Shown here: piece after piece, positions 6,667 through 12,725 of the stretch | Layout: the number at the start of each line of letters is the position of its first letter | Position numbering within the stretch: position 1 is the stretch's first letter | NCBI GenBank assembly: GCA_021162155.1 | Contig: JAGGZF010000020.1 | Span: forward strand, 1 to 15,228 | Direction: 5' to 3' | DNA length: 15,228 nucleotides | Origin: a bacterium | GTDB taxonomy: Bacteria > Patescibacteriota > Minisyncoccia > UBA6257 | The notes under the pieces: model-generated | What the model was told of the DNA's origin: nothing | Databases searched by the model: none | Seen by the model: the letters and a program-made list of their open reading frames with translations, nothing else | Program-made: the position numbers and the translations under genes

Positions 6667-7671
6667 TTAAGCTAAATTTTTTACCTGTTGAACTAAGGTC
6701 CAAGAATAAGCCCATTCATTGTCATACCAAACCAATACTTTGACTAAATCCTTATCTACCACTCGAGTAAAAGTTAAATCGACAATCGCCGGGCGGGGAT
6801 CCTGGATAATATCAGAAGAAACTACCGGTTTTTCAGTTACTCCTAAAATTCCTCTCCAAGTAGAACTGTGGCTGGCTTTCCTAAAAATATCATTTATTTC
6901 TAAAACTGAAGTAGGTCTAGCACTTACAAAAGTAATATCTGCTATAGAGCCACAAACTACAGGAACTCGTAATGCTATACCATCAAATTTATTCTTCAAT
7001 TCCGGCAGAACTTTAATCACTGTTTTAGCAGCACCAGTAGTAGAGGGAATAATATTCTGACTAGCACTTCTTCCTCTGCGCCAATCTTTCAGCTGAGGGC
7101 CATCGACAGTTCTCTGGGTAGAAGTAAAGGCATGAATAGTATTGAGAATTGCTTTCTTAATTCCTATCTCTTTATCTAATACTGCTAAAGCAGGGCTAAC
7201 GGCATTGGTAGTACAAGAACCATTAGATATAATAGAATAGTTTTTTGTTTCTTCTCCATTTATTCCTAACAAAACAGTTCTTCCTTCTTTTCCTTCTTCT
7301 CCTTTTGCCGGAGCAGTAATAATAACTTTTTTAGCGCCTGCTTCAAGATGCATTTGAGCAGCAGAATATTCAGTAAAAACTCCTGTGGCTTCTATTACTA
7401 CATCGATAGCCAATTTTTGCCAAGGCAATTTTACAGGATTTCGTTCCTGAAAGAACAAGATTTCTTTTCCCTCTACAATCAATTTATCTGGTAATTGAAC
7501 TCTCACCTGCAAGGGATACCTTCGATAAACAGTATCGTACTGAAGAAGATAAGCCAAATTCTCCAAATTTCCCAAATCATTTATTGCTACTATATCCAAG
7601 TCAGAATTAGCAAAAGCAATTCTAAAAAAACTTCTCCCTATTCTTCCAAATCCATTAATGGCTATGCGCAT
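6667..7671 (-). CDS. gap: Glyceraldehyde-3-phosphate dehydrogenase (type I)
   Basis: This enzyme oxidises glyceraldehyde-3-phosphate to 1,3-bisphosphoglycerate with reduction of NAD(P). The protein has 334 residues, the normal length. The Rossmann motif INGFGRIGR (5-13) is at the N-terminus, and Asn31-Asp32 after the second strand is the NAD-type arrangement. SNGSCTTNAVSP (149-160) contains the catalytic Cys153; the usual Ala before SCTTN is Gly here, a mild change. HAFTSTQRTVDGP (180-192) supplies the general base His180. RGRSASQNIIPSTTGAAK and WYDNEWAYS are also canonical. It is the first gene of the carbon operon, with an extended -10 promoter just upstream, so the whole set is probably expressed with it. 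Identification is secure. Confidence 0.97.
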   Translation of the reverse strand: MRIAINGFGRIGRSFFRIAFANSDLDIVAINDLGNLENLAYLLQYDTVYRRYPLQVRVQLPDKLIVEGKEILFFQERNPVKLPWQKLAIDVVIEATGVFTEYSAAQMHLEAGAKKVIITAPAKGEEGKEGRTVLLGINGEETKNYSIISNGSCTTNAVSPALAVLDKEIGIKKAILNTIHAFTSTQRTVDGPQLKDWRRGRSASQNIIPSTTGAAKTVIKVLPELKNKFDGIALRVPVVCGSIADITFVSARPTSVLEINDIFRKASHSSTWRGILGVTEKPVVSSDIIQDPRPAIVDLTFTRVVDKDLVKVLVWYDNEWAYSWTLVQQVKNLA

Positions 7672-7700
7672 AGAAATATTATATTTATTTTTCTTGTTAT

Positions 7701-7709
7701 ATTATATCA
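7701..7709 (-). promoter_or_regulatory. Extended -10 promoter of the gap operon
   Basis: On the minus strand the sequence reads TGATATAAT: a TGn element (plus 7707-7709) joined to a perfect TATAAT (plus 7701-7706). Extended -10 promoters need little or no -35, and no good -35 is present 16-18 nt upstream. Transcription would begin near 7694, giving a leader of about 23 nt without a Shine-Dalgarno sequence. Confidence 0.6.
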
Positions 7710-7717
7710 TAATCCTG

Positions 7718-7735
7718 CCTCAGATTTTACTGAGG
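7718..7735 (-). repeat. Small inverted repeat between the DJ-1 gene and the gap promoter
   Basis: CCTCAG and CTGAGG form perfect 6-bp arms around a 6-nt loop. The repeat lies 33 nt after the DJ-1/PfpI stop and about 8 nt upstream of the gap -10 element, on the -35 side. No run of T follows in the direction of transcription, so it is not a standard intrinsic terminator. It could be an operator or a weak mRNA 3' hairpin for the upstream operon; either is a guess. Confidence 0.35.
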
Positions 7736-7768
7736 AGTCCACTCTTAAAGTTAAACAGCAAAAAGAAA

Positions 7769-8455
7769 TTAGCCACCTTGCAGTACTTGTACTATTTTTT
7801 CTCCAAAGGATGAGGCAGCAGAAGGACCATTAGCGGTGATAATTCCATCGTCCCGTACTACACTTTCTCTTTGATAAATTGCCCCATTATCGGTCAGAAT
7901 TTTTATCGGGCTTTTATCTAAAGGAGAAGACCATACTGTGGCTTGTTTTCCCTGTAAAATACCCGCCTTAGCTAAAAGACAGGGCGCTATACAAATTGCT
8001 GCCACCAGTTTCTTCTCCTGAACAAATTTCCGGGCTAATTCCTGAAACTCTTCATTATCTAATTCTTGAGCCATTCCCGGTCCTCCTACAAAAACAACTG
8101 CTTCATATTCTTGAGGACTAACTTCTGCAGGAACAGTAGCCACTACTACCTCCCCTCCATCAGCCCCTACAGCAGTTCCTTTTTTGGTACTAACCGTAAT
8201 TACAGAATATCCTGCTCCTTCTAAAATCTCTTTAGGAACAAAATACTCTTCATCACGAAAATTCTGGAAAGCAATAACTAAAGCAATTTTTTTAGACATA
8301 GATTTAGTAGTTATAGTTGTTGTATTGTTACTTAAAGTAGTAGGAGTAGAAACCCGAGAGGGCCTAAAAGCGCCAAAGGGCACTGTCCATAATACAAAAC
8401 TCCCTATTATCAAAAACAAAACAAAGATATAGAAAATTCTCTTTTTGAGTTCCAT
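7769..8455 (-). CDS. Membrane-anchored DJ-1/PfpI family protein
   Basis: The 228-residue protein has a hydrophobic N-terminal anchor (~6-25, RIFYIFVLFLIIGSFVLW), a Ser/Thr-rich linker (~34-51, including TPTTLSNNTTTITTKS) and a DJ-1/PfpI domain from ~55. The domain shows FRDEEYFVPKEIL (66-78), where Glu70 aligns with human DJ-1 Glu18. Cys155 in AAICIAPCLLA is the elbow nucleophile, with a second cysteine at 159. Family members are mostly cytosolic glutamine-amidotransferase-like hydrolases, deglycases, chaperones or peptidases, so an anchored, outward-facing form is unusual. An internal ATG at 8299 (MSKKIALVIAF) would give an ordinary cytosolic protein of 176 residues; the long upstream frame with a coherent anchor and linker argues for the longer form. 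It is the last gene of the redox operon, 21 nt after the methyltransferase start-side gene. The reaction cannot be deduced. Confidence 0.87.
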   Translation of the reverse strand: MELKKRIFYIFVLFLIIGSFVLWTVPFGAFRPSRVSTPTTLSNNTTTITTKSMSKKIALVIAFQNFRDEEYFVPKEILEGAGYSVITVSTKKGTAVGADGGEVVVATVPAEVSPQEYEAVVFVGGPGMAQELDNEEFQELARKFVQEKKLVAAICIAPCLLAKAGILQGKQATVWSSPLDKSPIKILTDNGAIYQRESVVRDDGIITANGPSAASSFGEKIVQVLQGG

Positions 8456-8476
8456 AGTATTCCAATTATATCTAAA

Positions 8477-8977
8477 TTATACCCCAAATACAGCAAAAGT
8501 TAAATAATATACTGCTATTCCTAAAGCCACTGCTACATTTAAAGACTTCTTTCTTCCCCGCATCGGAATCTCTAATTGTATATCGGTTCTTTTTAGAATG
8601 GCTTCAGAAAGACCTCTTGTTTCTGAACCCACAACCAAAGCAACTTTGGATACAGGGGAAGGTGGCTGGAAACTAAAAATATTTTTAGCCCCAGCGCCTT
8701 GCTCTAAAGCAATTAGATAATAATTATTTTTCTTCAACTCCTCTAATAATCGCCAAGTAAAGGCTCTCTTTTCCCAACAGAGATAATTCTCGGCTCCTAA
8801 AGCTACTTTAGAAATTTTAGGATGAGGAGGAACAGGAGTAATACCACAAAGATAAATTTTAGATACCCCGGCGCCGTCCGCAGTTCTAAAAATAGAGCCG
8901 ACATTAAAGCGGCTCCTTATATTATCCAGCACTAGTACGACCTCTTTACTATTCCCTTTCCTCTGGGGAAACTTCAT
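8477..8977 (-). CDS. SpoU/TrmH-family RNA 2'-O-methyltransferase
   Basis: A 166-residue SPOUT methyltransferase that transfers a methyl group from S-adenosylmethionine to a ribose 2'-hydroxyl in tRNA or rRNA. All three motifs are present: LDNIRSRFNVGSIFRTAD (17-34) with the conserved Asn and Arg; VVGSETRGLS (115-124); and the trefoil-knot cofactor loop IPMRGRKKSLNVAVALGI (137-154). It is short and lacks an N-terminal substrate-binding domain, so the target nucleotide is not predictable. The ATG at 8977 lies inside the glutaredoxin-like gene (29-nt overlap). A GTG further in has AGAGG eight nt upstream, but starting there would delete the first beta strand (VVLVLDNIR), so I keep the ATG. This is a housekeeping gene in an otherwise thiol-related operon. 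Confidence 0.92.
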   Translation of the reverse strand: MKFPQRKGNSKEVVLVLDNIRSRFNVGSIFRTADGAGVSKIYLCGITPVPPHPKISKVALGAENYLCWEKRAFTWRLLEELKKNNYYLIALEQGAGAKNIFSFQPPSPVSKVALVVGSETRGLSEAILKRTDIQLEIPMRGRKKSLNVAVALGIAVYYLTFAVFGV

Positions 8978-9212
8978 TTTTATTTAAACCCAACAATTCT
9001 TCCAGTAATGGTTTATTAAATCCTACCACTATGTTCTCATCAATCTCAATTACAGGGACTCCCATCTGTCCTGACTTTAAAACCATTTCTTTAGCTGCAT
9101 CCTGGTCCACACTCACATCTATATCTTCAAACTCAATATTATGATTTTTTAGAAACTCCTTAACAGTACGGCACCAAGGACAACTTGGAGTAGAATAAAC
9201 TTTGACTTTCAT
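8949..9212 (-). CDS. Glutaredoxin-like protein, YruB type
   Basis: An 87-residue thioredoxin-fold protein with a CPWC redox site at 11-14 (VYSTPSCPWC), a cis-proline at 53 (GVPVIEID) and GF at 64-65. The combination VYSTP-CPWC, SGQMGVPVI and VVGF matches the small YruB-like glutaredoxin group rather than classical glutathione-binding glutaredoxins. No signal peptide is present, so it should work in the cytosol, reducing disulfides with electrons from thioredoxin reductase or glutathione-like thiols; neither partner is in the window. It follows the CPFG thioredoxin-fold gene by 9 nt and overlaps the methyltransferase by 29 nt. The acidic C-terminal tail (NKNEVSPEERE) extends past the fold and partly encodes the overlap. 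Confidence 0.93.
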   Translation of the reverse strand: MKVKVYSTPSCPWCRTVKEFLKNHNIEFEDIDVSVDQDAAKEMVLKSGQMGVPVIEIDENIVVGFNKPLLEELLGLNKNEVSPEERE

Positions 9213-9221
9213 AATAATATA

Positions 9222-10181
9222 TTAGCCACAGCTACCTTCTTGTGTTTTACTTTGACTACTATAAGTAGGAGAAAAACTGGGAGCTGCTTGATCTGTAGTT
9301 AGTTGTTGAGAACAAAAAGAGGGCTGTTGGGTAAATCCGCAGCATAATAAAGTTTTCACTGCTTCAGCACTTCTTCCTCCGAAATCAAACTCAGCTACTT
9401 CTTCTCCATTAAGAACAAGAGTAGGAGAACCAGTTACTCCGTATTTGTTTTGTCTTTCAAAATCCTCCTTAGCATAGCTTAATCCTCTATTACTATCTTC
9501 CATACAATTAGTTAACTGACTAATATCCACACTGGCTTTATCTAAACAAGGTTCAACATCTCCTTTCTTAATATGACAATCTAAATATTGCCAATATTTA
9601 TCAGGTTGTTCTTCTCTTAAACAAATCTGTCTTAAGTTCTCCTGCGCTTCTTCCTCTCCGTGCATAGAAGATATCTTTCCATCAACGATATCTCCCATAT
9701 ATTCTACTCTAATATAAGAGGTTAATTCAGGGATATTTTTTACTATTTCATCTAATACTCTCTGCATCTGTAGACCAAAAGGACATCTGGATACTACAAA
9801 CGCCTCCAATAAAGGTTTCTTTTCTTTTTTCAAATCAGAACAAGTTTTTTTAGGAGCAGTAGTAGTGGTGGTAACCTCTTCTTGTAAATTCAAACCTTGG
9901 GGAAAAAGATATTTTCCATCTTTAGTGATATAGGAATCAAACTCTTGATTTCCCACTTTTAGAGTAAATTTATATACTCCACTCTCTTCCTCTACCTTTT
10001 CTAACTCGGCTTTACTATCTTGGAGAAGATTTTTATTAATATAATCAACTGCCTGCTGAGCAACTTTTTTAGCAGCAGAACCACCTAAAAGAGAAGAAGT
10101 TTTAAATTTTCCCCCATAACCTACCAAAAAAGAAGCCAAAGCGATAGCGATTATTACCCAAATCCAATTTTTCATAGACAT
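9222..10181 (-). CDS. Membrane-anchored, cysteine-rich thioredoxin-fold (DsbA/GILT-like) protein with CPFG site
   Basis: The 319-residue protein starts with a membrane anchor (~5-22, NWIWVIIAIALASFLVGYGG). A small alpha/beta domain (~36-98, ending SYITKDGKYLFPQG) and a TTTTT linker (104-108) follow. A thioredoxin-fold domain begins at ~122: LLEAFVVSRCPFGLQMQ holds Cys133 in CPFG, where a second active-site cysteine is replaced by Gly. A helical insert contains Cys187, 202, 212 and 226 with EQPDKYWQYLDC, a pattern seen in DsbA/GILT-like proteins. GVTGSPTLVLNG (248-259) gives cis-Pro253. The C-terminal tail is Ser/Thr/Gln-rich with Cys280, 281, 290 and 318. It probably faces the outside and handles disulfides of exported proteins (inference); with one active-site Cys it could act by mixed disulfide or with another cysteine as resolver. 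First gene of the operon. ATG at 10181 and 10175 are both usable. Confidence 0.87.
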   Translation of the reverse strand: MSMKNWIWVIIAIALASFLVGYGGKFKTSSLLGGSAAKKVAQQAVDYINKNLLQDSKAELEKVEEESGVYKFTLKVGNQEFDSYITKDGKYLFPQGLNLQEEVTTTTTAPKKTCSDLKKEKKPLLEAFVVSRCPFGLQMQRVLDEIVKNIPELTSYIRVEYMGDIVDGKISSMHGEEEAQENLRQICLREEQPDKYWQYLDCHIKKGDVEPCLDKASVDISQLTNCMEDSNRGLSYAKEDFERQNKYGVTGSPTLVLNGEEVAEFDFGGRSAEAVKTLLCCGFTQQPSFCSQQLTTDQAAPSFSPTYSSQSKTQEGSCG

Positions 10182-10205
10182 TTTTTTATTTTATATTACT
10201 GTTTT

Positions 10206-10233
10206 ATTATTTTAAATCTCCGTTATTTTTCAA
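10206..10233 (-). promoter_or_regulatory. Candidate promoter for the thioredoxin-fold/glutaredoxin operon
   Basis: On the minus strand TTGAAA (plus 10228-10233) is followed after 16 nt by AATAAT (plus 10206-10211), five of six matches to the -10 consensus. It lies in the 79-nt gap after tyrS and would give a leader of about 18 nt. The region is so AT-rich that chance matches are likely. No intrinsic terminator for tyrS is visible in the same gap, so readthrough from tyrS is also possible. Confidence 0.38.
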
Positions 10234-10260
10234 TTTTAGTAATGCTTCTACTATAACACT

Positions 10261-11520
10261 TTAGTTCCAGTATATCAAATAATATTTCTTTTTTCCTTTT
10301 TTAATTATTAAATATTTATTATAAAGCCTCTCTTTTATATCCACTATTTTATAAATATTTCTGACTTTCTCGCCGTTAAGAGAAATAGCCCCGGCACTAA
10401 TATCTTCTTTGGCTTGTCTTTTAGAGGGTTCTATACCCGCTTTCACTATAAGGTCTACTAAATTTATCTGTTTCTTCTTTTTTAGTTGGAAGGAGGGGAC
10501 GTCCTGAAAAGCTATTTTTAATTCATCTAATTTTAAATCCCGAATATCTCCAGAAAACAACTTCTCTGAAATCCTTTGGGCCTGTACAGATTTCTCTTTC
10601 CCATGCACTAAAGAAGTCAATTCTTGAGCTAATCTTTTCTGAGCCAATCTTTTTTCTGGATGTTTCTTAGTAGCTTCTTCTAAATCTTCGATTTCTTTCA
10701 AAGAAAGAAAGGTAAAATAATAGAGAAAATTAATTACATCCCGGTCATCTGTATTAATCCAAAATTGATAAAACTGATAGGGAGAAGTTCTCTGAGAATC
10801 TAACCAAATTGTTCCTTTTTCTGTCTTACCAAATTTTTTTCCGTTTGCTTGTATAATTAAAGGAAGAGTAAGTCCGAAAACCTCTTTATTCAATTTTTTT
10901 CTTATTAAATCCACCCCTGCGGTAATATTTCCCCATTGATCACTTCCTCCTATCTGTAATTGGCAATTATATTTCTGGTAAAGATAGAGGAAGTCATAGG
11001 CCTGTAAAGCCATATAACTAAACTCAGTAAAAGAAATTCCCTTTTTTAACCGCGTCTTTACAGATTCTTTAGCCAACATATAAGGAACCGTGAAATGCTT
11101 TCCTATATCTCTCAGGAATGAAATTATTTTTTCTTTTCCTAACCAATCATAATTATTAACTACTCTAATAAAACCCTTCTTCCTGCCAGAACCAAGAATA
11201 GTTTGAACCTGTTTCTTTATATTAACACCCCATTTCCTAACTAGAGCCGGAGAATTAAGTTTCCTCTCCTCACTTTTTCCGCTAGGATCTCCGATTAATC
11301 CAGTTGCCCCTCCTAAAACTACAATAGGACAATGTCCTGCTAATTGAAAACGCTTTAGGGTAATCAGGGGAAGAAGATTCCCGATATGTAAACTACCAGC
11401 AGTAGGATCAAAGCCGCAATAAAGAACAACTTTCTTTCTTTGCAGAAGTTTTTTTAAGCCTTCTTTATTACTAACCTGATATATTAGCCCCCGATATTGT
11501 AAATCATCTAAAATATTCAT
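10261..11520 (-). CDS. tyrS: Tyrosyl-tRNA synthetase
   Basis: Charges tRNA-Tyr with tyrosine. The 419-residue protein is normal for bacterial TyrS. The class I HIGH motif is GSLHIGNLLPL (42-52), following CGFDPTA. GGSDQWGNITAG (191-202) is the tyrosine/adenylate pocket. KKFGKTEKG (228-236) is the KMSKS-loop equivalent, in the KFGKT form seen in many bacterial TyrS. An S4 RNA-binding domain closes the protein (~350-410; NLVDLIVKAGIEPSKRQAKEDI and GAISLNGEKV). It stands alone, divergent from the secreted-protein gene and 79 nt before the redox operon. Weak AAGAAAG precedes the ATG. Identification is secure. Confidence 0.97.
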   Translation of the reverse strand: MNILDDLQYRGLIYQVSNKEGLKKLLQRKKVVLYCGFDPTAGSLHIGNLLPLITLKRFQLAGHCPIVVLGGATGLIGDPSGKSEERKLNSPALVRKWGVNIKKQVQTILGSGRKKGFIRVVNNYDWLGKEKIISFLRDIGKHFTVPYMLAKESVKTRLKKGISFTEFSYMALQAYDFLYLYQKYNCQLQIGGSDQWGNITAGVDLIRKKLNKEVFGLTLPLIIQANGKKFGKTEKGTIWLDSQRTSPYQFYQFWINTDDRDVINFLYYFTFLSLKEIEDLEEATKKHPEKRLAQKRLAQELTSLVHGKEKSVQAQRISEKLFSGDIRDLKLDELKIAFQDVPSFQLKKKKQINLVDLIVKAGIEPSKRQAKEDISAGAISLNGEKVRNIYKIVDIKERLYNKYLIIKKGKKKYYLIYWN

Positions 11521-11626
11521 CTTGTGTCTTTCTTTATAGTAGCATAAAAAGATACTTCTTTAAAGATTGACAGATTTATTATCTCAGAGTAATCTAAAAA
11601 TAGAAAAACATAAATACCCAATTAAT
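11521..11626. promoter_or_regulatory. Divergent intergenic region with plus-strand promoter
   Basis: This gap separates tyrS (leftward) from the secreted-protein gene (rightward). On the plus strand there is a perfect TTGACA at 11567-11572, then 17 nt, then TAATCT at 11590-11595 (a weak -10 keeping TA....T), giving a leader of about 25 nt before the ATG at 11627. Leftward, TATGCT (plus 11541-11546) or TATAAA (plus 11533-11538) could be a tyrS -10, but neither has a convincing -35. No T-box riboswitch-like leader is possible in so short a space. Confidence 0.5.
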
Positions 11627-12676
11627 ATGAACAAATCAATTCTTCTCTCTATAATCATTTTGGGATTGGTTCTCACTACCAACCCTGTTCTTGCTCAAAG
11701 AAGCAACTTAAGATATTCTGCTAACTTTGTAGGGAGTGTTGTTTCCATCAATGAAAGCAGTTTTACTATCAGAAGAAGCATACCTTGGTATGAATACTTG
11801 TTTGGGACCATTGCTTTTTCTTCCAGACCTGCCCCTAGATACATAACCTTTATAGTCACTAATAAAACAGAATTCCTTCACAAAGTAGCAGAAGGAAAAT
11901 ATGAAATAGTTCCCTTTAGTGCATTGGCTATAAATTATAGAGTCAGAGTAACAGCAGAAGTTATAACAACTCTAGCAACTATTCCTTCTAATAGAACTAC
12001 TATCTACAAAGCGCTGAAAGTATTCATACTCTCTCCTGCTCCTACTACTACGGTAACCTCCTCTGTAACCACAAGAGCTACCCCAACCACTAATCTTCAC
12101 CGTTATTGTATTTCTCGTAAAACAGGCAATAAACTAACATTAGAGGAAGCATTAACTATTGCTCAGAGAGATTGTACAGGAGGAACTATTGATATAACAA
12201 AGGAGAAATCATGTAATTCTATAACAGGAACTTGGTGGTTAGGATTTATTCCTGATGAACCAAAAGAAGGATGTAATCCTGCTTGTGTAGTTTCAGTAGA
12301 TAACAAAACTGCTGAAGTAAATTGGCGCTGTACTGGGGCTATACCCATACCAAGGCCGACAGTTCCGACTCCTGCATCGTTTGTGTTTCCTCGGGCTTTG
12401 GTAATAGAAAAAAGAGCAGGAAGTAACAATAATAGATATATCACAGTAGTCCTACCTAATCTTCAACATCCGGGAATCACTGTTTCTTCTAGTACTAAAA
12501 TTATGTTTCAGGGTTGGCACGATAACCAAGAGGCATCTTGGGATGATATAGGAAGATTTAGTTTAGTAAAAATTAAAGGAGATATCACTCATCCTCATAA
12601 TCTTTCCTATATCAATTACTATCACGCTACTGATATTTACATTCTCCCTCCTCCGCCTCAACCACTAAAGCGCTAA
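11627..12676 (+). CDS. Secreted six-cysteine protein with two beta-rich domains, function unknown
   Basis: I place the start at the ATG at 11627 rather than a TTG at 11567, because the protein then begins with a clean signal peptide (MNKSILLSIIILGLVLTTNPVLA, cleavage after Ala23) and because TTG 11567 is the TTGACA promoter box. The mature 326 residues fall into parts: a beta-rich domain (~30-136; FVGSVVSINESSFTIR ... YKALKVFIL) that resembles DUF5666/OB-like repeats; a Thr/Pro-rich linker (137-155); a cysteine domain (160-237) with Cys161, 183, 196, 216, 220 and 235, including GCNPACVVSV and VNWRCTG; a Pro-rich spacer (239-249); and a second beta-rich domain (253-340) with a pattern like the first. 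It ends PPPPQPLKR with no anchor, so it is probably secreted or held by other proteins. No enzyme motif is visible. The only plus-strand gene, it converges on the lamin-tail gene. Confidence 0.85.
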   Translation: MNKSILLSIIILGLVLTTNPVLAQRSNLRYSANFVGSVVSINESSFTIRRSIPWYEYLFGTIAFSSRPAPRYITFIVTNKTEFLHKVAEGKYEIVPFSALAINYRVRVTAEVITTLATIPSNRTTIYKALKVFILSPAPTTTVTSSVTTRATPTTNLHRYCISRKTGNKLTLEEALTIAQRDCTGGTIDITKEKSCNSITGTWWLGFIPDEPKEGCNPACVVSVDNKTAEVNWRCTGAIPIPRPTVPTPASFVFPRALVIEKRAGSNNNRYITVVLPNLQHPGITVSSSTKIMFQGWHDNQEASWDDIGRFSLVKIKGDITHPHNLSYINYYHATDIYILPPPPQPLKR

Positions 12677-12685
12677 GGGATTATT

Positions 12686-12723
12686 ATTCTAAAAACACCG
12701 CTCTTTAGCGGTGTTTTTAGAAT
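12686..12723. terminator. Bidirectional intrinsic terminator between convergent genes
   Basis: The 17-nt arms ATTCTAAAAACACCGCT and AGCGGTGTTTTTAGAAT are perfectly complementary around the 4-nt loop CTTT. The GC-rich core (CACCGCT/AGCGGTG) is followed by a T run on each strand, so the same hairpin ends both transcripts. It starts 9 nt after the plus-strand stop and ends 2 nt before the stop of the leftward lamin-tail gene. Confidence 0.93.
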
Positions 12724-12725
12724 TA

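Noticed and set aside
6719..8432. Plus-strand open frames at 6719-7060, 7495-7833 and 8184-8432
   Set aside because: Antisense to gap and to the DJ-1 gene, with low-complexity translations and no family features.
10237..10255. Possible terminator hairpin after tyrS (TAGTA...TACTA)
   Set aside because: Only a 5-bp AT stem with no T run following; too weak to call.
11567..11626. TTG start for the secreted protein, adding 20 residues
   Set aside because: It would bury the signal peptide, and the TTG belongs to a perfect TTGACA box.
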